Assembly (NCBI GenBank): GCA_964612995.1 | Contig: CAZTGE010000086.1 | Span: forward strand, 1 to 17,167 | DNA length: 17,167 bases | Source of the DNA: SLQH01 sp964612995 | GTDB lineage: Bacteria; Planctomycetota; UBA11346 | Reading direction: 5' to 3' | In this document: one piece after another, positions 1 through 6,290 of the stretch | Numbering within the stretch: the first letter of the stretch is position 1 | How the letters are laid out: each line of letters starts with the position of its first letter | Made by a program: the position numbers and the translations under genes | The notes under the pieces: generated by a model | The model's input: the letters and a program-made list of their open reading frames with translations, nothing else | What the model was told of the DNA's origin: nothing | Database searches by the model: none

Positions 1-264
1 AGCTGGCGAGTGACGACAGAGGCGCGTGGGGGTGTGCGGCGAAGCCGCGAGGGGGTGTGCGGCGAAGCCGCGAGGGGGCAGCGCCCCCTCTGCAAAAAGG
101 AGCCCAGCCAGGCCTGGCTGGGCGACCGGCCGACAGAGGAACGCTTTTCGGCGAAAATGGCCCGCAGGGCCGCCGAAAACGCCAGCGAAGCTGGCGAGTG
201 ACGACAGAGGCGCGTGGGGGTGTGCGGCGAAGCCGCGAGGGGGCAGCGCCCCCTCTGCAAAAAG
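1..264. repeat. Hairpin-rich dispersed repeat, about 1.5 tandem copies
   Basis: Positions 1-99 (tail of one unit) recur at 189-264 in the same orientation, starting AGCTGGCGAGTGACGACAGA and ending at TGCAAAAAG. The first copy carries one extra tandem 23-bp block (33-55 and 56-78). Between them, 101-188 holds the rest of the unit. The unit is a chain of short palindromes: an 11-bp perfect arm pair at 102-112/113-123 (GCCCAGCCAGG), TTTTCGGCG/CGCCGAAAA at 145-153/171-179, GCGGC-GAA-GCCGC, and a GAGGGGG/CCCCCTC stem. A third, partial copy lies at 1622-1731. It looks like an intergenic BIME/REP-type repeat and not a gene. Short frames through it are open, but they simply repeat the element. The array probably continues upstream of the window. 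Confidence 0.8.
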
Positions 265-271
265 CGCGCAC

Positions 272-313
272 AAAAGGCGAAGCCCCCGCAAGCGCTTGGC
301 CTGCGGGGGCTTC
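272..313 (-). terminator. Rho-independent terminator of tRNA-Arg
   Basis: GAAGCCCCCGCA (279-290) pairs perfectly with TGCGGGGGCTTC (302-313). On the minus strand the stem is followed by GCC and a TTTT run (272-275). It lies immediately downstream of the tRNA-Arg gene read on the minus strand. Confidence 0.85.
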
Positions 314-315
314 TG

Positions 316-392
316 TGGCACACCGGGGAGGATTCGAACCCCCAACCTCCTGATCCGTAGTCAGGTGCTCTATCCAATTGAGCTACCGGTGC
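316..392 (-). tRNA. tRNA-Arg (anticodon ACG)
   Basis: The minus strand folds as a full 77-nt cloverleaf. The acceptor GCACCGG pairs with CCGGTGT (one G-U), the D-stem is GCTC/GAGC, the anticodon stem is CCTGA/TCAGG with loop CTACGGA giving anticodon ACG (inosine-modified, reads CGN), and the T-loop is TTCGAAT. The 3' CCA is encoded (TGG at 316-318 on the plus strand). A20 in the D-loop and G73 agree with arginine identity. It has its own promoter and terminator and is monocistronic. Confidence 0.95.
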
Positions 393-436
393 AGACGATG
401 CGGATAACCAGTTGCCACGCTCGCGCGGAGGGGCAA

Positions 437-464
437 GTGATAGGGGACCTCCGGGCAGAGTCAA
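437..464 (-). promoter_or_regulatory. Sigma70-type promoter of tRNA-Arg
   Basis: On the minus strand a -35 TTGACT (459-464) and a -10 TATCAC (437-442) are separated by 16 bp. A GC-rich stretch follows the -10, as is common in stringently controlled stable-RNA promoters. The predicted start is about 35-40 nt before the mature tRNA 5' end. This is a motif call by eye. Confidence 0.55.
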
Positions 465-649
465 GATCGATATCCGCGACGACCGGGCATGCCGGTTCAT
501 CGCAATTTCTCCCCTCGTTCACATTCGCTTTACGCTCTGCGCTAGGCTTCGCGACACCTCCATCCACCCGGCCGGAACGGCCCCCCGTGGCGTCGGGCGG
601 GCGCGATCGAACCCGGTACTCCACGCCCCTGCGAGAAAGGTCGACCCCC

Positions 650-1528
650 ATGCGCATACCCCCCCTCTCCGGTCTGCTGGCCGCCTGTATCCTCATTCTC
701 GGCGCCTGTACCGGCAACGGTGGCGAAGACCGCCAGGCTGGCGGGACAGACGGCGCGAGCCTGACCTGTGCCAAGCCCGGCTTCTCGGTCTATGAGCGCG
801 ACGGCCGGCTGTGGGTCTTCCACGAGAACAGCGAGCACGAAGCCACCTTCCTCTCGGTCGGCGAACCGGCCAAGAGCGTGACCATGATCGGCGTCGGTCC
901 CGGCGGCAAGAGCATCCGCGCCATCGACAAGGACGTGGTCGTGGACTACCTCGCCGCCAAGCCCGGTTTCCACACCGAAGTCAAGGAAGGCCGGGTCTGG
1001 GTCTTCCGCGAAGGCAGCGAGGACCACCAGCGCTACCTCGAACACGGCGAGCCCGGCAAGTGCTACACCGCCATCGGCGTCGGCCCGCTCGGCGCCACCG
1101 TCCGCAGTGAGAGCAAGGACCACGTCGCCGCCTGGCTGACCGCCAAGCCCGGTTACCACACCGAACTGGTAGACGAGCGTATCTGGGTCCTCGCCGAGGG
1201 CTCGCAAGCCCATCAGGAATTCCTCGCCAACGGCGAGATCGGCAAGAACTACACCTCCATCGGCACCGGCCCGATGGGCATGAGCCTGCGTAGCGACAGC
1301 CGGGAGACCGTCTACTCCTGGGCCGCGACCGAACCCGGCTTCAATACCCACATCGTCGACGGCCGCATCTGGGTCTTCGAGCCCGGCAGCGAGGCCGAGG
1401 CCGAGTTCAAGGCCAACGGCGAGCCGGCCAAGTCGGTCACCTTCGTCGGCGCGGGGCCGCTGGGCATGACCGTGCGTGGCGCCGAGCGCGCGACCGTGGT
1501 CAGCTACATCGCCGCCTCCGCCAACTGA
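650..1528 (+). CDS. Lipoprotein with four tandem 62-residue repeats
   Basis: A 292-aa protein of unknown function. The start at ATG 650 is preceded by an AGAAAGG ribosome site (634-640) and opens a lipoprotein signal peptide with lipobox LGAC, so cleavage would expose Cys20. Thr at +2 predicts outer-membrane sorting. An open frame extends further upstream but runs through the tRNA region and has no signal peptide. After a short Gly/Asp-rich linker the mature protein is four back-to-back repeats (about residues 41-102, 103-164, 165-226 and 227-288). Each has the pattern (A/T)(K/E)PG(F/Y), then G/D-R-(L/V/I)-WV(F/L), GS, GE(P/I)xK, (I/V)GxGPxG and a closing V-x-x-(Y/W). I do not recognise the repeat family. 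It is a single-gene unit with its own terminator. A role in the cell envelope is inferred only from the lipobox and repeat architecture. Confidence 0.9.
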   Translation: MRIPPLSGLLAACILILGACTGNGGEDRQAGGTDGASLTCAKPGFSVYERDGRLWVFHENSEHEATFLSVGEPAKSVTMIGVGPGGKSIRAIDKDVVVDYLAAKPGFHTEVKEGRVWVFREGSEDHQRYLEHGEPGKCYTAIGVGPLGATVRSESKDHVAAWLTAKPGYHTELVDERIWVLAEGSQAHQEFLANGEIGKNYTSIGTGPMGMSLRSDSRETVYSWAATEPGFNTHIVDGRIWVFEPGSEAEAEFKANGEPAKSVTFVGAGPLGMTVRGAERATVVSYIAASAN

Positions 1529-1556
1529 ACACCGGCATCACGCGCAGACGACCGAC

Positions 1557-1587
1557 CGCCCCGGAGCCAAAAGGCCCGGGGCGTTTT
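1557..1587 (+). terminator. Rho-independent terminator after the repeat lipoprotein
   Basis: GCCCCGG (1558-1564) pairs with CCGGGGC (1576-1582), extended by C1557-G1583, and is followed by TTTT (1584-1587). It lies 29 bp after the lipoprotein stop codon. Confidence 0.8.
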
Positions 1588-1621
1588 CGCATCGGGCCGA
1601 CAGTGCCCATCCGCAGCTCCC

Positions 1622-1731
1622 CGAGCCCAGCCAGGCTTCGCTGGGCGACCGGCCGACAGAGGAACGCTTTTCGGCGACAATGGCCCGCAGGGCAGCCGAA
1701 AACGCCAGCGCAGCCGGCGAGTGACGACAGC
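1622..1731. repeat. Partial third copy of the hairpin-rich dispersed repeat
   Basis: This stretch matches 101-212 of the window (GAGCCCAGCCAGG through GTGACGACAG) with scattered substitutions. The GCCCAGC/GCTGGGC and TTTTCGGC/GCCGAAAA stems are kept. It lies between the convergent lipoprotein and olsA genes, where its hairpins could also help stop olsA transcription. No separate T-tract terminator was seen for olsA. Confidence 0.75.
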
Positions 1732-1782
1732 GGCGCTGCGATCTGAAGATCCACAGCACGGCCAGACCGGCGAACCAGCGAC

Positions 1783-2538
1783 CTACGCAGCCGGACGCCC
1801 GCTGCGGTACCGGCGGTCGATCTGGCGGTGGACCTGATGCGCCAGGGCCTTGCGATCGATGCCGGCCTGGGGCTGCATGCCCGGCAGCAGATGGATGTCG
1901 ATGTCCAGCCGCTTGACGCCGATCAGCCGCACCAGGTGGGGCACGAAACGCATGTCACCGTACCAGCAGACCCGGTCACGCGTGCGCAACCCGAAGGGCC
2001 GGCCACCGACCTCGCTGTAGCGGATGCACACCGGCCGCACGATGCACGCGGCATCGACCGCGCTCTGGAAGAAGGCCGACTTGAACGGCAGGACCCGCTC
2101 GCCGTTGGTCGAGGTGGCCTCGGGAAATACCACCACCGGGCGACGCTGCAGTTCGCGCGCGAGCATGCCAGCGTGTTCGCGCGCCGCCCGTGCGCTGCGC
2201 CGGTCGGTGAACAGGCAGCCGCCACGCCGGGCGACGCTACCGAGGAAGCGGTTGCGCTCGGTCTCGGTCGAGGTGACGAAACACAGCGGCGCCATTGCCA
2301 TGAGCACCAGCGGATCGATGTAGCTCAAGTGGTTGACCACGTACAACCCGGGCTGGCCGAACTCGTGCCCGGCGCCATGGCGCCGGACCCGCCAACCCAT
2401 GATCCGCGCCATCTGCCGGCAGTAGCGACTGGAGCGGTGGATGTCCTCGCTGCGGATCGGCCGGCGCAACAGCGAAGGGATGAGATAACTTACGACTGTC
2501 CAGCCGACCGCGCAGCAGCGCAAGACGTAGAGCAGCAT
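1783..2538 (-). CDS. olsA: OlsA-like 1-acyl-sn-glycerol-3-phosphate / lyso-ornithine lipid O-acyltransferase
   Basis: A 251-aa PlsC-family membrane acyltransferase. An N-terminal hydrophobic segment (about residues 3-24) is followed by the HX4D catalytic motif in NHLSYID (His70, Asp75) and the substrate-binding block FPEATSTNG (138-146), the standard family order. The start ATG (2536-2538) lies 3 bp after the olsB stop, so translation is probably coupled. Family knowledge: in the two-step ornithine-lipid pathway, OlsA adds the second acyl chain to lyso-ornithine lipid using acyl-ACP. Pairing with an OlsB-type gene supports OlsA over a general phosphatidic-acid PlsC, but sequence alone cannot exclude dual activity. 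It would act at the inner face of the cytoplasmic membrane. Confidence 0.88.
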   Translation of the reverse strand: MLLYVLRCCAVGWTVVSYLIPSLLRRPIRSEDIHRSSRYCRQMARIMGWRVRRHGAGHEFGQPGLYVVNHLSYIDPLVLMAMAPLCFVTSTETERNRFLGSVARRGGCLFTDRRSARAAREHAGMLARELQRRPVVVFPEATSTNGERVLPFKSAFFQSAVDAACIVRPVCIRYSEVGGRPFGLRTRDRVCWYGDMRFVPHLVRLIGVKRLDIDIHLLPGMQPQAGIDRKALAHQVHRQIDRRYRSGRPAA

Positions 2539-2541
2539 CGC

Positions 2542-3318
2542 TCAGCAGTACCGCCGGACGAAGGCCGCGTTGGCACCCTTCCAATCGAGCGCGGTGAAGA
2601 AGTCGACGCACCCGAACTCGGGGTCGTAGCTCGGCTCGAAGGCGACCTTGGCCCCCGCGGCGAGATAGAAGCGCAGCAAGGGGGCCATCAATTCCTGGAC
2701 CCGCGCTTCGTGCGCCGGACCCCAGCTGTCGATCGCCGCCACCGCCTCGCTGAATCCGGGCAGCCGTTTGGCGGGCACCGGGCGCACCGGCTGGGCGCGC
2801 TCGAGGATATGGCCGTGATCAGCGAACCAACAAGCCAGCAGGGCCGCGTCGTGGGCGGTTGGCGCCATAAGGCTCGAACAGCCGAAGAACCAGTCCACGC
2901 CGCGGGTGTTCGCGTACCAGGCGATGGCCCGCCCCAGGGCGATCATCGCCATGTTGTTGCGCCAGTCCTTACGCAAACAGGCCCGGCCCAACTCGACCAG
3001 CGCACCGGGCAGACACGCGAAGTCGCCGAGTACGAATTCGGTCGCGGTGTAGAAATCGCTCGCCGCAGAACCGGGGTTGAAGCGGTAGGTGCCGATCAAC
3101 TCGCCGCCGACGCTGTCGCGGATCATCAGATGTTCGCAGCGCGGGTCGAAGGCGTCGGCATCGCTCTCGCCATCAGCGCCCTGGCCCTGCCATTCCTGAC
3201 GGAACACCTCGTAGCGCAGCCGCATGACCTGTTCACGATCGTTCTGGGAATCGGCCAGCGAGACGCGGAAGCGGCGCCAGGTGAAGAAGTGGGGCTGAGT
3301 GGTGGGCGGCTGCCTCAT
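2542..3318 (-). CDS. olsB: OlsB-like L-ornithine N-alpha-acyltransferase (GNAT fold)
   Basis: A 258-aa protein of the OlsB/Acetyltransf_5 type. The family hallmarks appear in order: an RLRYEVFRQEW block near the N-terminus, DAFDPRCEHLMI, GTYRFNP, FYTATEFVL, ELGRACLRKDWR and WFFGCSSL. In known members this enzyme transfers a 3-hydroxyacyl chain from ACP to the alpha-amino group of ornithine, making lyso-ornithine lipid. ATG 3318 was chosen because GGAG sits six bases upstream (ACTGGAGTTGCG). A longer frame to 3492 exists, but its extra 58 residues do not resemble the family. It is first in the olsB-olsA operon and divergent from the glycolipid/phosphatase genes at 3530-6223. The acylated amine could differ from ornithine (lysine or glutamine lipids use related enzymes). 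Confidence 0.9.
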   Translation of the reverse strand: MRQPPTTQPHFFTWRRFRVSLADSQNDREQVMRLRYEVFRQEWQGQGADGESDADAFDPRCEHLMIRDSVGGELIGTYRFNPGSAASDFYTATEFVLGDFACLPGALVELGRACLRKDWRNNMAMIALGRAIAWYANTRGVDWFFGCSSLMAPTAHDAALLACWFADHGHILERAQPVRPVPAKRLPGFSEAVAAIDSWGPAHEARVQELMAPLLRFYLAAGAKVAFEPSYDPEFGCVDFFTALDWKGANAAFVRRYC

Positions 3319-3398
3319 CGCAACTCCAGTGATGGATATGGTCTCACGACTCCACGTCGAAGCGGCCACTATGCGCGCACGCGTTTCAGACCACAGTA

Positions 3399-3428
3399 AA
3401 TATCTGGGAAACACCCGGAAAAGATCAA
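3399..3428 (-). promoter_or_regulatory. Candidate promoter of olsBA
   Basis: On the minus strand TTGATC (3423-3428) and GATATT (3399-3404) are separated by 18 bp, each matching four of six consensus positions, in the AT-richest part of the olsB/glycosyltransferase divergent gap (3319-3529). No convincing Pho box (paired CTGTCAT-like repeats at 11-bp spacing) was found here by eye. Confidence 0.4.
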
Positions 3429-3529
3429 CATGCAGGCAGGCCCGACGCCAGCGGGCGCTTACAGTCGTATTTAGCGGAAATTCACCCATCAATCACATCG
3501 CCTTGCATTTCCCGGCCTAGACTGCCAGC

Positions 3530-4738
3530 GTGTTGGACATCCAGAGCCCGTCGACCTCCACCACCACCGCCCCGGCATCTTTGCAGATCGCCCTGGTGAC
3601 GGAGACCTATCCGCCAGAGATCAACGGAGTGGCGATGACCCTCAAGCGGCTGACCGACGGTGTCGAAGCCCGCGGTCATCGGGTCCAGGTGGTCCGACCC
3701 AAGCAGGACGAACCCCGCCGCCGGCCGACCAACGGCCAGCACAGCCAGATCCTGCTGCCCGGCTTTCCGTTGCTCGGCTACCGCGATCTGCAGATGGGCT
3801 ACCCGCGTCGCACCGCCCTGCTCAGCCGCTGGCGGCGCAGCCCGCCGGACATCGTCCACGTCGCCACCGAGGGTCCACTGGGGCTCTCGGCCCTGCTCGC
3901 TGCAGCTGATCTCGGCATTCCGGTCAGTTCCAGCTTCCATACCAACTTCCATCAATACAGCGGCCATTACGGCGTGGCCCCTCTGGGCCCGGCGATCCTC
4001 TCCTATCTACGCCACTTCCACAATCGCACCCGCTGCACCATGGTCCCGACCGTGACCCAGGCACAGGAGCTGCGCTCACAGGGCATCGCCAACGCGACCG
4101 TGCTCGCCCGGGGGATCGACACCGCGATCTTCAACCCCGCGCGCCGCAATCCCCAGCTGCGCGCCAGCTGGGGTGTCGGCCCAGACGACCCGGTGATCGG
4201 CTACGTCGGCCGCTTGGCCGCAGAGAAGAACCTCGATCTGGTCTGTCGTGCTTTCACCGCCGTGCGCGCGGCCAACCCTGCCGCCAGGCTGCTGTTGGTC
4301 GGCGACGGACCGGAAGCCGGGCGCTACCGCGAAATCGAGGGCTGCATCTGCGCCGGCGTGCGCCGTGACGCCGAACTCGCCTCACACTACGCCAGCTGTG
4401 ACTGCTTCGCCTTCGCTAGCCTGACCGAGACCTTCGGCAACGTGGTCACCGAGGCCCTGGCCTGCGGCGTGCCGGTGGTCGCATTCGACTACGCCGCCGC
4501 CGCGCTGGTGCTCGATGCGCGCAGCAACGGCCGCCCGATCCCGGTTGCCGACGCCGACGCCTTCATCGCCGCGGTGGTCGAGCTCGCTAGCGACGGCGCT
4601 CTGCGCCGGGGGCTCGCCGCCGGTTCATCACAGTCGGTGGCCCACCTCACCTGGGACGCGATCACCGACCGCTTCCTGCACCTGCTCACCGGCTGCATCG
4701 ACGCCAGACGCGAGCGGAGGGCCCGGCCATGCGCATGA
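3530..4738 (+). CDS. GT4-family glycosyltransferase, probably lipid-linked
   Basis: A 402-aa GT-B fold glycosyltransferase. It begins with the characteristic VTETYPPEINGVA block (residues 23-35), has SSFHTNFH (134-141), the linker motif VLARGIDTAIFNP (191-203), VGRLAAEKN (226-234), and the retaining-GT4 E-x7-E motif in TETFGNVVTE (Glu300, Glu308). The closest family look is the MgtA/PimB-like mannosyl/glucosyl transferases that act on diacylglycerol or lipid acceptors. Donor and acceptor cannot be read from sequence. An in-frame TAG at 3518 restricts the start to GTG 3530 or TTG 3533, and neither has a Shine-Dalgarno site. It overlaps the PAP2 gene by 10 bp. With PAP2 and PlcP-like phosphatases downstream, glycosylation of diacylglycerol to a phosphorus-free glycolipid is the likely role (inference). 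Confidence 0.88.
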   Translation: MLDIQSPSTSTTTAPASLQIALVTETYPPEINGVAMTLKRLTDGVEARGHRVQVVRPKQDEPRRRPTNGQHSQILLPGFPLLGYRDLQMGYPRRTALLSRWRRSPPDIVHVATEGPLGLSALLAAADLGIPVSSSFHTNFHQYSGHYGVAPLGPAILSYLRHFHNRTRCTMVPTVTQAQELRSQGIANATVLARGIDTAIFNPARRNPQLRASWGVGPDDPVIGYVGRLAAEKNLDLVCRAFTAVRAANPAARLLLVGDGPEAGRYREIEGCICAGVRRDAELASHYASCDCFAFASLTETFGNVVTEALACGVPVVAFDYAAAALVLDARSNGRPIPVADADAFIAAVVELASDGALRRGLAAGSSQSVAHLTWDAITDRFLHLLTGCIDARRERRARPCA

Positions 4739-5247
4739 TCAGCCAGCCCGCAGAATGGGAACAGCACTGGTGCCAGTGGATCAACCGCCTCAACCGGCGT
4801 CGCTGGGCCAGCGTCTTCTTCGGCGCGATCTCGCGCCTCGGCGACGGTGCATTCTGGTACACGCTCATGGCGCTGCTGCCGCTGGTCTACGGCCTGCGGG
4901 AGTGGCGCCTGGTGTGCATCATGCTCGTAACCGGGCTGGTCGCGCTGCTGCTCTACAAGGTCCTCAAACGGGTGACCCATCGCCCCAGGCCCTGTTCCGA
5001 CAGCGCGATCCATCGCACCACCGAACCGCTCGACCGCTTCAGCTTCCCCAGTGGACACACCATGCATGCGGTCGCCTTCACCTGGCTCGTACTCGCGGCG
5101 CATCCCGAACTGGGCTGGTTCCTGGTGCCCTTTGCCTGTCTGGTGGCGACATCGCGTCTGGTCCTCGGCCTGCACTACCCCTCAGATGTCCTCGTGGGCG
5201 GTCTCATCGGCGGCTCCCTGGCCAGCGTGAGCATGCTGTGCCTGTGA
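4729..5247 (+). CDS. PAP2-family membrane phosphatase
   Basis: A 172-aa integral membrane phosphatase with all three PAP2 signature blocks: KRVTHRPRP (residues 80-88), FPSGH (106-110, with His110) and SRLVLGLHYPSD (142-153, with the catalytic His149 and Asp153). Several hydrophobic segments (roughly 43-55, 60-77, 113-124, 128-141 and 155-171) fit a multi-pass topology with the active site at the outer face. The start ATG 4729 follows GGAGG (4716-4720). It overlaps the end of the glycosyltransferase gene, so the two are translationally coupled. Family enzymes dephosphorylate phosphatidic acid, phosphatidylglycerol phosphate, undecaprenyl diphosphate or lipid A. Here, conversion of phosphatidic acid to diacylglycerol for the neighbouring glycosyltransferase is the favoured inference. 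Confidence 0.92.
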   Translation: MRMISQPAEWEQHWCQWINRLNRRRWASVFFGAISRLGDGAFWYTLMALLPLVYGLREWRLVCIMLVTGLVALLLYKVLKRVTHRPRPCSDSAIHRTTEPLDRFSFPSGHTMHAVAFTWLVLAAHPELGWFLVPFACLVATSRLVLGLHYPSDVLVGGLIGGSLASVSMLCL

Positions 5248-5280
5248 CCCCCGACATCGCACCGCCGCCTTCCCCCCTGT

Positions 5281-5332
5281 GCCCGCGGCCGCCGCCGCGG
5301 GCCCGGAGACGCGGACCGCGCTGAGGGTCCGC
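5281..5332 (+). other. Two tandem GC hairpins in the PAP2-metallophosphoesterase gap
   Basis: GCCCGCGGC (5281-5289) pairs with GCCGCGGGC (5294-5302) over a 4-nt loop. GCGGACC (5311-5317) then pairs with GGTCCGC (5326-5332). They lie just upstream of the ribosome site of the next gene. There is no T-tract, so intercistronic mRNA processing or partial attenuation is more likely than termination. Function is inferred. Confidence 0.4.
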
Positions 5333-5347
5333 ATCGGAGCACCGCAG

Positions 5348-6223
5348 ATGATCGCTACATCGCCGCCCCTGCTTCGCCCCCCTCCCATCGTGGTCATCTC
5401 GGACTGCCACCTCGGCACCGGCGCCTCCCGCGCAGAGAGCCTGCTCGCCTACCTCGAGGGCATCGACCCCGAGATCCTGGTCATCAACGGCGATCTCTGC
5501 GACCTGGGCATGTACTGGCGCAACCACTGGCCGCCGCTGCATCGCGAGATCCTCTCGCGTATCCTCCGCTTCGCCGCCGAAGGCGTGCAGGTGCACTACG
5601 TGATCGGCAACCACGACGCCCCGATCCGGCGTTTCGCCGGCATGCTGTTCGACGGGCTGCACGTCACCGACCGCCTCCATCTCGACCTCGAGAGCGGGCG
5701 CACCCTGATCGTCCACGGCGACTGTCTCGACGAACAGCTGAGCAGCCGCGGGCTGACCTGGCGCCTGGCCGGGTGGGGCTACGACAAGCTGATCAACTTC
5801 GCCACCGACATGGACCGCATCCGCGCGATCTGCGGCCTACACCCGTGGTCGCTGGCCACGGCGATCAAGGCACGCCTGCCCGGCGCCCGGCGCTACATCG
5901 AGCGCTTCGAGCAGGCGGCCGCAGAATTCGCTGCCCGCGAAGGTTTCTCCACCGTGATCTGTGGCCACATCCACCACCCCGGCTCGCGGGTGGTGCAGAC
6001 CATCCACGGCCCGGTGACCTACCACAATACCGGCGACTGGGTTGAACACTGCTCGGCGCTGGAGTGGGACGGCCACAGCTGGGCCCAGGCCAACGTGCCC
6101 CTGGCGCTTCCGGTGACCGCGATCCCCAACGACCGGCCCCGTAACACCACCGCGGAGATCCGCGAAAACGTCGGACCCAGCGGGTCGCGCCGCTTCGAAG
6201 CGGCGACGCTGGTGCCGGGCTGA
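5348..6223 (+). CDS. PlcP/LpxH-like metallophosphoesterase
   Basis: A 291-aa calcineurin-like phosphoesterase. The dimetal motifs occur in order: SDCHLG (Asp19, His21), NGDLCD (Asp49), GNHD (88-90), VHGD (His123) and CGHIHHP (His207, His209). The tail GDWVEHCSAL (229-238) and the WSL..K..F..A spacing match the UDP-2,3-diacylglucosamine-pyrophosphatase-like family. That family includes rhizobial PlcP, which cleaves phospholipid headgroups under phosphate limitation. At 291 aa it is longer than typical LpxH (about 240 aa). ATG 5348 has GGAG at 5336-5339. A GTG at 5279 would add 23 low-complexity residues and was rejected. It is third in the glycosyltransferase-PAP2 operon. Phospholipase C activity feeding diacylglycerol to the glycosyltransferase is the preferred role; lipid A synthesis is the alternative. 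Confidence 0.88.
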   Translation: MIATSPPLLRPPPIVVISDCHLGTGASRAESLLAYLEGIDPEILVINGDLCDLGMYWRNHWPPLHREILSRILRFAAEGVQVHYVIGNHDAPIRRFAGMLFDGLHVTDRLHLDLESGRTLIVHGDCLDEQLSSRGLTWRLAGWGYDKLINFATDMDRIRAICGLHPWSLATAIKARLPGARRYIERFEQAAAEFAAREGFSTVICGHIHHPGSRVVQTIHGPVTYHNTGDWVEHCSALEWDGHSWAQANVPLALPVTAIPNDRPRNTTAEIRENVGPSGSRRFEAATLVPG

Positions 6224-6233
6224 TCCGACACGC

Positions 6234-6262
6234 CGCAGCCCCGGCCATCGACCGGGGCTGCG
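6234..6262. terminator. Bidirectional hairpin between convergent genes
   Basis: CGCAGCCCCGG (6234-6244) pairs perfectly with CCGGGGCTGCG (6252-6262) over a 7-nt loop. It lies between the stop codons of the metallophosphoesterase (plus) and the FAD flavoprotein (minus). No T-tract follows on either side, so termination is likely but not textbook. Confidence 0.6.
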
Positions 6263-6290
6263 TGCTCGTCGGCTCGGCTGCGATCGACGC

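Noticed and set aside
1..264. CRISPR array
   Set aside because: The repeats are long, few and hairpin-rich, without uniform short repeats and unique spacers, and no cas gene is present.
26..649. N-terminal extension of the lipoprotein gene back to position 26
   Set aside because: It would pass through the dispersed repeat and the tRNA-Arg gene; the signal peptide and ribosome site define ATG 650.
1828..3399. 523-codon plus-strand open frame opposite olsA and olsB
   Set aside because: Antisense shadow; the minus strand carries two motif-verified acyltransferases with good starts.
3482..3508. Possible Pho box (TCAC repeats at 11-bp spacing, then CTTGCAT)
   Set aside because: The heptamers match CTGTCAT poorly and the third is out of phase; not enough to call PhoB regulation.
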